Assembly (NCBI GenBank): GCA_949775045.1
Contig: OX459095.1
Span: forward strand, 30,283,064 to 30,347,063
Reading direction: 5' to 3'
From: Metridium senile
Lineage: Eukaryota; Cnidaria; Anthozoa; Actiniaria; Metridiidae
Length of the DNA stretch: 64,000 nt
The notes beneath the pieces are model-generated. The model was not told the origin of the DNA and ran no database searches. It was given only the letters and a program-made list of their open reading frames with translations. Positions 1 to 10,000 of this stretch are shown one piece after another (within the stretch, counting starts at the first letter, position 1; each line of letters opens with the position of its first letter). The position numbers and the translations under genes are program-made.

Positions 1-119
1 ACATTAGTCAATCTCGAACCCAGAGCCTGCGTTACTCTTGGCCAGCAGTGCCGAGCAACGTTGCTCGGCACTGCTGGCCAAGAGTAACGCAGGCTCTGGG
101 TTCGAGATTGCACATTAGT
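1..119. mobile_element. Perfect foldback element (51-bp arms), MULE-like
   Basis: Bases 9-59 and 60-110 are perfect inverted repeats with no spacer, starting CAATCTCGAACCC and ending GGGTTCGAGATTG. The direct repeat ACATTAGT lies at 1-8 and again at 112-119; base 111 (C) suggests a 9-bp target duplication whose first base lies just outside the window. The same CAATCTCGAACCC end appears on the longer element at 24,632-25,446, which also has a 9-bp duplication. That size is typical of Mutator-like elements; the superfamily is inferred. Confidence 0.75.
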
Positions 120-803
120 CAGTCAGTATTCAGTTCTTCATGATCAGTATCATTATCTATCATTACTAGATGAACTGCTATCTTCACAAATGTCATCATC
201 TACATGTATTGGCTTATTTATCAAGGTTAAGATAATATATTGTTTCATACTTAAAATAAAAGAACAAAAATGTGATCAAAATTAAAATGAGTAACTTCAA
301 ATGATTAACTTCAAATGAAATGTGTGGCCCTCCCCTTAAGCTTATAAATTTGACTATTGACCCTCCCCTCTGAGGCTCCAGCCCTCCCCCTGATAATAAA
401 CGTACCTTCCCTAAAAAATAAATTTTAAGTTTATTTTAGCGAAGTTTGAGTCTTTTTGTCTGGACTTCGGCATAATTGCTTGTTTTCAGGCTCCAGAAGA
501 CTGTATTTTTTTTTTTTTTTTACAAGTAAGTCAAGTTCCTAGCCATTTTCTCGTCATTTTGGTCGTTGTTCAAAGCACAAAGCGACTTCATGAGAAAAAT
601 CGCTCTTGAAGTGCTGCAAGTCAGAGATAAAAACCGCGCCAACAAAATTTTGTCATGAGACCTGATTGGCTAAACCCGGGCTAAACACATACGTATGCTC
701 GTTTCTGATTGGCTCAGAATTGAACAGTGTCTCCGGTCAACACAGGTAACCCAGAAAAGGCCAACAAATATTCTAGGGAGGGACTAGGGAGAGTAAAACC
801 AAA
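120..803 (+). promoter_or_regulatory. Intergenic region and probable RABL3 promoter
   Basis: No gene was seen here. There is a T-run at about 507-522. Two inverted CCAAT motifs (GATTGGCT) lie at about 664 and 709, within 140 bp of the RABL3 start, and no clear TATA box is present. The Kozak context AAAATGGC at 801-808 is good. Promoter assignment is inferred from position. Confidence 0.35.
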
Positions 804-1529
804 ATGGCTGCCGTGGAGAAGGTACGAATCTTTGTAGTTGGAGATTCGGGTGTCGGTAAAACATCTTTGGTTCATTTAATATGCCACGAAGAAAGTATAT
901 CAAGTCCTGCATGGACCATTGGTTGTACTGTGGAAGTCAAATTGTACGATTACAAGGAAGGAATGCCCGGAGCAAAAACATTCTTCCTCGAGTTTTGGGA
1001 CATCGGTGGATCGGCTAATCATGAAATGAGTCGTCCTATATTCTACAACTCGGTCAACGGACTGATCCTTGTTCACGATCTAACAAACAAGAAGTCGTTC
1101 TCCAATCTAAGTAAATGGTTAAGTGAAGTTCTTAATTCTAGTAGCTCGAATAATGGTGCTAATTCAAAATCAAACGAGAATTGGTTTGGTGGTGATACTG
1201 TTGAAGATTTTGACCTTGAACAATTTGCAGGTAGTCAGATACCAACGCTAGTCGTTGGAACTAAACTAGACTTAGCAGGATCGTCAAGGATTACTAATTC
1301 ATCAAGGGGAATGAACTTAGTGGATGAAATAGGTGCTGATATGGTGAATATAAATTGTACTGATTCGACACAGTTGAGACCTGGACACGTCAACACAAGA
1401 AAATTACGAAATTTTTTCGACAAAGTCGTAGAGAGAAGATTCAATAGCAGGGATATAACACAAAGTTATGGCTATCAGGATGGACCAAGGCTATTTCAGG
1501 AAAGATCGTCGAAAAGAAAACAGTTTTAA
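804..1529 (+). CDS. RABL3: Rab-like protein 3, intronless
   Basis: This is an intact 241-residue small GTPase in one exon. The G1/P-loop GDSGVGKT is at residues 13-20. The G3 box reads WDIGGS (65-70) instead of the Rab-typical WDTAGQ, and G4 is GTKLD (152-156). The protein ends in a basic tail (KRKQF) with no C-terminal cysteine, so it should not be prenylated; RABL3 proteins are known to lack Rab lipidation. The length matches vertebrate RABL3 (about 236 residues). Family members act in Ras-family prenylation and trafficking. The start is the ATG in good Kozak context, with the conserved strand 'KVRIFVVGDSG' following at once. The vertebrate gene has several introns, so the uninterrupted reading frame suggests intron loss or a functional retrocopy. 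An AATAAA lies at 1572. Confidence 0.9.
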   Translation: MAAVEKVRIFVVGDSGVGKTSLVHLICHEESISSPAWTIGCTVEVKLYDYKEGMPGAKTFFLEFWDIGGSANHEMSRPIFYNSVNGLILVHDLTNKKSFSNLSKWLSEVLNSSSSNNGANSKSNENWFGGDTVEDFDLEQFAGSQIPTLVVGTKLDLAGSSRITNSSRGMNLVDEIGADMVNINCTDSTQLRPGHVNTRKLRNFFDKVVERRFNSRDITQSYGYQDGPRLFQERSSKRKQF

Positions 1530-2756
1530 ATAATTGACATTTAGGAAAATTTTTGAGGTGTAACAGAATGAAATAAAATAAGGCAAGTGTCGATTAAACC
1601 CATGATTAATATATCAGCATTCCGTAAAGCCAAATTAAATCATTTTTGAATGACCATTAAAATTTTAATATATTAAATATAAATTTAGACTAATGAAATC
1701 GTACTACTTACGTAAATGGTAAAAATAGGATTTATTTATTGAACATCTAATCTACTATTTTCACATTTGGAATTATATAAAATACTAAACTTTGTTATGC
1801 AGTGAAATTTATAGCAATTTATGAAAGTGTATTCACTGAATATCAGTCTATCAATTGGTAAAAGTCAATCTATTGAGCATTCAAATAGAAATTTATGAAA
1901 GTGTGTTCACTGAATATCAGTTTATCAATTGGATAAGTATTCTAATTCTATTAAGCATTCAAAAAAGGCCTACTATGAAATGTCAATGTATTCAACAAAT
2001 AAACTCAACAACTAATGAACATCATGTAAATAAATCTGGAAAATAACATAAATTTACTATTTGCAATTTCTAAGGGTATATGATGATTAGTTATTAAAGA
2101 AATATAGAAAAATATAAATTGCCCTTGGCATGACTTGAACTAGCCTGTGAAATAATGAACATATTCGTGTTCTGAGACCCCCAGCGAATAGCAGGAAAAT
2201 ATATAATAGATGCTGATTGGCTGTTGACCTTTCAAATTCTAACGAGTCCTCCCATTTGTTCGATTCCAAAACCATGATTTGAGTATTTTTTTCTGGACTA
2301 TTTTCAGAAATCAATGGGTGAGCCCCCTCCCCCCCAATCATTTTGAGGGTGCTACGGCCCATCAGGCTAAACTTTTACTTTTTAAATAGGAATCTTTTAC
2401 ATAACAAATCAAAGATTGGGCTGTGTACAATATTTTCCAACAGCCCTCCCATTCCTACCTTATTTGCTCGAAATTCATGGCCACTGCATGCAGTAGAAGG
2501 TTTTCACCTTCTCTAAACGGATACTCGATCAACATTCCCATACCTTAATTAAACAATGAGTACAAGTGAGAGTATTGTGAAATAGAATATTTGCCTTCTC
2601 ACTGTTCTGCTTGATAATTCATAGTAGAGCATACAAGTGCATTCTTTTTCACAATACAAAATAGTATTTTGAACATATTTGACATTGACAATTTTATTTC
2701 CAATGTAACGTACAGACAACACTTTTTTCTTATACATTTTACTAACTTCATTGAAT
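1530..2756. repeat. Intergenic; AATAAA and a two-copy tandem repeat
   Basis: AATAAA at 1572-1577 is the likely RABL3 polyadenylation signal. An imperfect tandem duplication of about 75-80 bp occupies roughly 1808-1965, each copy carrying 'TTTATGAAAGTGT' and 'TCACTGAATATCAGT'. The rest is AT-rich, and no gene was recognised. Confidence 0.4.
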
Positions 2757-2873
2757 CTGATTGGCTGAGAGCACACAGCTAAATCTGAGTAGCATGTGAA
2801 CTTGACAGTGATAAATGCAGTATCTGCAGCAGGTACTGCATTTATCACTTTTAAGTTCCAAGGCTCTCTCGGT
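2757..2873. repeat. Imperfect foldback element
   Basis: The left arm, from 'GGCTGAGAGCACAC' to 'GTGATAAATGCAGTA', is imperfectly mirrored by 'TACTGCATTTATCAC' to 'GGCTCTCTCGG', with a short centre near 2825-2833. It has the structure of a small foldback or MITE. No target duplication was defined. Confidence 0.45.
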
Positions 2874-2959
2874 CACAGGTTGCTGTTTTCAGTGAAGATG
2901 GTGGCTGCTCGTTTTGCTTCATTCACTATATTGTTGTTTACTAGTCTACAAAATGTATA

Positions 2960-3116
2960 ATAAAACAATTATTGGGTTTGGTTTTCGCATGATATCGTAA
3001 ATTATCAAGACCTCGAGTCTGTTATCTGCCTCAGCCTCCGGATTTGGCAGATAACACAGACTTTGGTCTTGATAATTTACGATATCATGCTCAACCTCAC
3101 CCAATAATTGCTTATT
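2960..3116. mobile_element. Foldback MITE, 'CCCAATAATTG' family, copy 1
   Basis: The arms run from 'AACAATTATTGGG' and 'CATGATATCGTAAATTATCAAGAC' inward to a centre near 3030, and are mirrored out to 'CCCAATAATTGCTTAT'. A second copy with the same ends and central layout is at 30,271-30,429. The element lies just beyond the TSSC4 stop codon, so it may fall in that gene's 3' UTR. Confidence 0.6.
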
Positions 3117-3167
3117 CTTTGTATAAAAAGAAATGTTTCAAGACCAAGCATTTGTGAAGTGCTTCAA

Positions 3168-3908
3168 TCATTTATTAATAGCACTATCATCATCTTCATC
3201 AGATCTGTGCTTCCTGATGTTTTTACTATGCTTACGCTTTGTAAACACAACTTTTTTACTCTCAGATACTCCCCTATTGCCATCATCTTGACCTGTGCTA
3301 TCGCTCTCTTGCTCAGATTGTAGTAAATGGCTGATTTGTATATCAGATCTAATTTTCTGATTTGAACTTGAGGGGTTATTTGTCTCAAGTTGTTTTCTTT
3401 TGTTTTGAGCTTTTGTTTTACCCACTACATATTCTGGCATTACAGTCACTCCTTGTTTCTGACTCACTAGTGATTTGTTTTCTTCAGATGCACTTTCCGT
3501 GTTTGTTGTGCAAGGTTTGGAAAAGGAATGTTTTTCTGAAAAGTTTTCTCTCATATCCTCATCCTTTTCGGCTGTATTTTCATCTTTATCAACTGATTTT
3601 CTTCTGTCTTTAAGCTCGTTTAGAAAGCTCAAAGCAGCGTGTTTGTTAACTTCATGAGCATTTAGCCGGCCGAGATGTTCACTTCCATCCTCTTCTAAAC
3701 TGTATTTGGTCCACTTGGCTGGATGCAACACATGATCAGGGACATGGTTGGGTCTGCGACGATTCCCTCTCGTTACTTCTCGGGAAGGCGAATTCTCGAT
3801 CTCTTTTGGGGGCTCAAGAGTATTTAAACCTTCAAATACAGATTTCGAACGCGATTGGAAACCTTCGTCTCCGTCAATATGCATAAAACCTTTCTTTTCT
3901 TGAGACAT
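3168..3908 (-). CDS. TSSC4: TSSC4-like U5 snRNP assembly factor
   Basis: This is an intact single-exon frame of 246 residues. Recognition rests on the conserved core PDHVLHPAKWTKYSLE (about residues 57-72) and an N-terminal 'FQSRSKSVFEGL' segment (17-28), both typical of TSSC4. The remainder is hydrophilic and low in predicted order, with a basic C-terminal stretch (KKVVFTKRKHSKNIRKHR) before an acidic tail; a 'VxFTK' motif near the end is also typical. TSSC4 family members bind PRPF8 and SNRNP200 and help assemble the U5 and tri-snRNP particles in the nucleus. The start is the first ATG after an in-frame-poor leader. It is divergently paired with LRRC43. Human TSSC4 is longer (about 330 residues), mostly in its disordered parts. 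Confidence 0.8.
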   Translation of the reverse strand: MSQEKKGFMHIDGDEGFQSRSKSVFEGLNTLEPPKEIENSPSREVTRGNRRRPNHVPDHVLHPAKWTKYSLEEDGSEHLGRLNAHEVNKHAALSFLNELKDRRKSVDKDENTAEKDEDMRENFSEKHSFSKPCTTNTESASEENKSLVSQKQGVTVMPEYVVGKTKAQNKRKQLETNNPSSSNQKIRSDIQISHLLQSEQESDSTGQDDGNRGVSESKKVVFTKRKHSKNIRKHRSDEDDDSAINK

Positions 3909-4087
3909 TTTCTGACAGAAGTTCGAAATCCTACGTTTGCTAAGAGGTCTGAGTACGAGCTAAATACAGCTCGCACGTAGACTGGTACCTATTCGAAGTC
4001 CTTGGATACCAAGAGATTTCGCTAGCAACCAAAATGGCGGATTGTTTTGATGGAAGTTTTTCTTTATAAACCGACGTAAAATCAAAA
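3909..4087. promoter_or_regulatory. Bidirectional promoter TSSC4 / LRRC43 with a uORF
   Basis: The two start codons are 179 bp apart, so the genes must share promoter sequence. On the LRRC43 side an upstream ATG at 4034, in a strong context (AAAATGGCGG), opens an 11-codon frame ending in TAA at 4067-4069. It lies just before, and in frame with, the LRRC43 ATG at 4088, so the main frame cannot extend further upstream. An uORF that dampens translation is possible if transcription starts upstream of 4034. Confidence 0.55.
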
Positions 4088-7000
4088 ATGCAACCAACTT
4101 CTTGTACTGTAACAGACGCTTTTAATTCACAGCTAAAAGCTCTTTGTATCAAAGAGTTTCCTTGTGGATTTGGAACCTGGGTAAGCTCTTAAAATTATTA
4201 TATATTGCTCTCAATCAAAAAATATTACTGGAACATGCAAATTAAACTATGTGATAATCAATCACTCACCACTTATATTGTGTGTGTTTATGTATAAGAC
4301 TACTTTTTGATATTCTACAGAGAATACCTGATTTTCAGTTTCCAACAAAAGCGACGAAACTAAAAACGAAGATAGAAACGACACCGATCTCACGAAATGG
4401 TAATTTACTGATCTATTCCTGCATGTTAAAATAAAACTTAACTTAATATATTTTAAGGCTGTGATTGATTAATATGATTGATTAATCTTTTAAGTGTTGA
4501 AAATAAAATGATTTGATAAAATTTATTTAAAAATAATTCATCATAACTTACATTTTATTTTATTATATTTTATTTATTTTATCAAATAATCGATTAATTG
4601 CTCATTTTTTTAGTTTAAACGATATCCATCATTTTCTTTCCCTAGAACTTACAGCACAGTATGAAACAATCGAAGGACTCCAGGAATTGTCTCTCAAGCC
4701 TCCTTATACAATTGACTGCAGCTGGAGCAACGAAGCATCATCCTTGAGAGAATTAGCTGTTAAAACACCCAATAAACTTAGCCATGATTTTATACTAAAT
4801 TATTTCAAATCTTTAAGGATTGTTGATAAAAAGGTGATTGAATAATTAACTAACAATTAATGATTAAAATGTGCAAAATTTTGATTTAATTTTTATCATT
4901 TTCATGCTTCCTAAATAAAATGTTTCTTCATTACCAAATATTAGGTAACTGAAATTGATGAAGGGCTACTCCAGTTTAAAAATCTTGAAAAGTTTACACT
5001 TAGTGCAAACCTTATCTCAGATGTGAACTCCAAGAACCTTCCCTCTGACCTACAGGTATACATCAATATCACTCACTCATTTATGTAATTGTTATCTAAA
5101 AGGGGGAGGGACTGTATGGTGTCATGTGTTACATAATATATTATTATTGTATTGTTTGGAATCCCTGTGTCTGAGATCAAATGTACAATAAATATTATGG
5201 TTTCAAGTAGTTAAACACACATACTGTTTAATTGTTGATTCTGTCTCAATCCTTGACAGAAATACAACAGTACCAATTGAGTGTACACTGTAAATCAATT
5301 ATAACTTACATATAGAGCAGTAGTATTTAGTTATGAATTATTTATTTGATGCATTTATTTATTCATTCATTTGCTCACTTGTTCCTAATACATGTTTATG
5401 TAGATGTGTTATGATCATTCAGGTATGTGTAGTCTTGAGAAAGACTTATGGTGTTGTTGTCTGATGTTTCAACTCCCTGAGTGGATGTCTTCAGAGTAAA
5501 AAAACAACTGTCTTTTAGTTTAATTCTTTACTCATTACATCACTTACACCTGGGACCACACCATTCACTCTTAAGACATGTTTACTAATATTTATCTACA
5601 CTGACTCAGTCACTCTCTAAGTAAATCTATCAGCTGGTCAGTTGTTCTGTAAATTATTTTGTCATTCAAAATAATTTTCTTTTTGTTATATTTCAAGGAG
5701 CTGGAATTATCTGCCAATAAAATATCCAACATCAGCCCTCTCTGCATTAGTCCACCTCCTCTGATACATCTTGGACTCGGCTATAATAATATTTCATCTT
5801 TACCACTCCAGATGAAACCTGAATCTTGGTAGGTGTTGACATAGGTTGTGCTCATATACAATACAAGAATATAGGACCCATTAATTGTGAAAGTACTTGA
5901 ACTTGTATACAGCTATTTCAAAAAACATAGAATACTAAATAGTGCATACTGAATACTGCATACTGAATAGTGCATATATTGCAAGACCGAAATGCATTTT
6001 GGGACAGGCAATATTGTTTGAAATAAAATGAAAAAATAATTATTTATTAATATATTCTTAGTTTATTCGATTCAAAACAATATACGAGCCAGTTATGGGA
6101 AGTAAATAGCGATGTATATTTATTTTTCATTTCAAAAATATTAATGAGACCCACAAAGCGTTTTGGTCTTGGAATACACTATATTCAGTATTCAACGTTT
6201 TTTGAAATAGCTGTAAATCACTGAAATAAATAATGAAATGATATTTTGATTGATTATATTAATTTTTATGAATGTTATGTGTCATGTGAAATTGTTTGAT
6301 TCATGTTTAGGAGTCATCTCTTATCCCTGGACATGAGCTACAACAATCTATTAGACCTTAATGGAACTATTAGTATTCTGAAGCAGCTTCCTAAATTACG
6401 TAACCTGGTTTTGCAAGGAAATCCTCTCATGGTATGTGAGTAATTGACAGATCTCTTTACTGTCAGTTGTGACTGTTCATTGACTTAAACCTTGTCTTTA
6501 TAATAATATAATTGCTCCACTTTTCTCACCAACTGTCCACAATGAAAGATAAACAACTAGCCTAGTATAAACAAAACTTTTTTAAAGATAAATATGGAAC
6601 TAAATCTAAAACTTGGAATCAATTATTGTACTTGCAGCTTGTCCCTGGTTACCGTGGTTACGTTATTGATTCCATTCGCCAGTTGATGATACTTGATGAC
6701 AAAAGAATATCTGCTGATGAGAAACATTATTTTAAAGGATTATCCAAACTAAAGGGTGAGAGTTTTAACTTCTTTCTCCTTATTATGGGTTAGCACTTTT
6801 CCTCTTCTTCCTTCCTGGTTTTCCTTATGGGGGAGGGGATGGGGTTGAGAAATGGCTAGTCACAAGTTATTGAATATGCTATTATAGCTGCTACAAAAAA
6901 CGTCTTTGCATGTTTAAACTCTTGTGCACTGCACACCCAATCTATTACAGCTGCGACGCACCTTACCATGGCCACCCAATTAAAGTTTTGTACAAGTTAG

Positions 7001-10000
7001 CTTAGCGTTCAAAAGTTTCTCTTTCTTTATTTGCTACACCTTTTCAAATTTAAACATCCTGGGAGGTTTTTCAGACACTTATAAACTTCAATCTTGTCTT
7101 CGCTTTGAACAATTCAAAGTGTTTACCATTTGACACTTGGCATGTCGTATATATAATATGGTCAAATTCTCGCTTTCTGATTGGTTAACTTGTACAAAAC
7201 TTTAATTAGGTGGCCACTGTAAGGTGCGTCGTGCTGTAACACAGGAACTTCAATTTAGAATAAATACAGAGTGTGAATTGATAACCTGCCAAATAATCTG
7301 CTTCCACACATTTGGAAAATGATTTTTCATTTAAAAAAAATTCCTTCTTTTAACTCATTGGTTTGTAATAGCTGCCTTGATATTCTTCCTTCAGATATTC
7401 CACTGGATAGATCTCAATTAACATTAACTATTAGTAACATCACTGGGGTAAAGCTAAATGAAGAATTAGAGGTTAGTACTATGATTGTGAGGAAAATGAC
7501 AATCAACATTATGGCAAATGAAGGAATACATGGTTGAATAAATGGAATTATTAACTCAAAGAAAATATTAAGGTAGAAAAAAAAAGAGAGTATGTGACTC
7601 AGTTTCTGTAACTCCCAGGGGGCAAATTTCATCAATGAACCCTCAAAGGTATACCAATATCTTGTCCAAATGGGTGTATCAACAAATAGTTTCCACCCCT
7701 ATATATTATAAAGTATTATGTATTTGTCATTCTGGTTGTCACATGTGTATTGCATCACGTTACTGCTAGTTGCACTTGACTGAGCCGGGCGCCAAATTTA
7801 TTGATTTCCAGACGTTCATTAACTAGTTAACATTAAGGTTACAGTCAACCTTCGCGGGTTGTCTCTGTAAAAAAATCATTAGAGCGACGGATTAGATATT
7901 ATTATTAAGTATTATACATCATTTTAAAGCTCAATAACTATAAAATATTACTGTGTAATTTGTTTTTAAGAAATATTTATGTATAAAAAGTTTTGAATTT
8001 TTAAACTCAAAACGACCGTCTGTGTTTCAGCAAATTGATCTAGTACATAATGTTTAATTGTCTTGTCAACTTTTTTGCTTAATGTCAATCAGTACACATG
8101 TGTCTCCAAAACAGTGTCAGGCTTTGTCAATATTTTACTTAGTTTAGATATAATTTAGAGTTGAAGATGATGATTCGATTATTTTTGTGAAATTTGAAAC
8201 TTTTTGCTGTAGATCAAAAACTATGCTTTTATTCAACAAAGCCTGACACAGTTTTAGAGACACATGTCTACTAATTGACATTAAGCAGAAAAGTTGACAA
8301 TACAATGAAAGGTTATGTAGATCAATTCTCTCAAACACATACGGTCGTTTTGAGTTTAAAAAATCAAAATTCTTTACACATAACTATTTCTTAGAAACAA
8401 ATTACACAGGCATATTCTGTGGTTATAATGCTAAAATGATATATAATTCTTTGACATAATTTCTAATCCAGCGCTCAAATGAATTTTTTTACGAAGACAC
8501 CCCGCGAGACCCGCAAAGGTTTACTGTAACCTTAACAGACCTTAAACACAATACTACATTCATGCTCTTTTACAAACAGGAACAAGAAAACCAACCAGAG
8601 TTTCCTAAAATTGAGTACAAGTACCATGTAGAATTCAAGTTTATTGAGCAGCCAATAGAACATCCTGATGATTCTAAAAGTGTTACTCCTTTACCTGACT
8701 CAACACCTACACAAGAACAGCCAGCTCAGGACTTAACAGCCTCATTACAGAGGAAAACATGCGAAGAAAACAATAATGATGACACAGGTACACCATAACT
8801 CTAATACATATGTGTTGACAAAATAATGTGTATTACTTGTATTACATTTATTAAATATGTAGGATACTAGGTAATGTAATGAAATTTGTAACATGATCGT
8901 AAAAAATGTTGTAAAAAAATAATTTATCAAATTTTTATATATTTATTCACTTAATAATAAGAAATTGTGTGTATATTGCCCCCTTTGTGTGTGTTTTCTT
9001 TTCTTTTTTTAATACAATAAAAAGTTCACCACCATAAACCTATCTTTATTATGTTCCAGGTTTAACATTGATTACTACCAACAGTCTACCATGGAATGAA
9101 GAAGCCATAGAGCTTGACTACTGTAAAGAATTCCATACCAATAAACTTTGTAAACTGAAAGAATTCTTCAAGAATGGAATAGACTTCAATGTCATTGAAA
9201 CAAAGCATTCTTATGTCCAAGAAGATCCAAATGCTGGCGATGATGATGGAAAAATGAGTACCCATAGTGGAAAAGGTGAATAATAATTAAGATTTGAACA
9301 AGCCAACCCACTCGTATGAGGGAAGGAAAAACTTGAGTTACGCACTTCGAGACACGCCCATTTTGCTGAGACCACACCCATTTTGACAAATGTGCGTAAC
9401 TCAAACTTGAAACAACGAAACAATATTTTCTAGTTACGCGCTCTTGTTGTAACTCGAACTTGTAACAGCGAACGCATAACTCGAAAAGCACGTAACTCCA
9501 AGTGTGTAACTCAAAGCCGTAACTCGAGAAATACCTCCACTTGTGTCTATCTGAACACTTTGTTGGCTTGCCAGGTAGCCTAGCACCAATATTTTCAATT
9601 TGACTTTTTATAGTTTTTTTTATTACCGGTAGTGACTATGAATAATAATTCCAAGTCAAGGTTGGAGTTGCCACACATAGCAAAACTATAATTTATCATG
9701 TGCAGAAATCCAACCACGACTTGGAACTATTATTCGTGGTCACTGAACAGAACTATAAAAAGGTTTACATGAGACTTTAGTCTAGATAGCAGGACATTTA
9801 TGCAGGACCATTATGCAAATGGTGGGATTAAACCGATTTCTTATCGAGGCTCTGGCACATTCACTTCACTTTTCTAAATACCTTTGTAAAGAAGAAGAAA
9901 AAAGAAACAAAAACAAAAGCAAAAGTGACAAAGACAGTCTAAATTCAAGCCTTGAACTTGCCTTCAAAAAATAAGTTAATTTTAAAAAGTTTAAAACTAA

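Noticed and set aside
4034..4069. Alternative LRRC43 start at the stronger Kozak ATG
   Set aside because: The frame ends at TAA 4067-4069 before the main ATG; it can only be a uORF.
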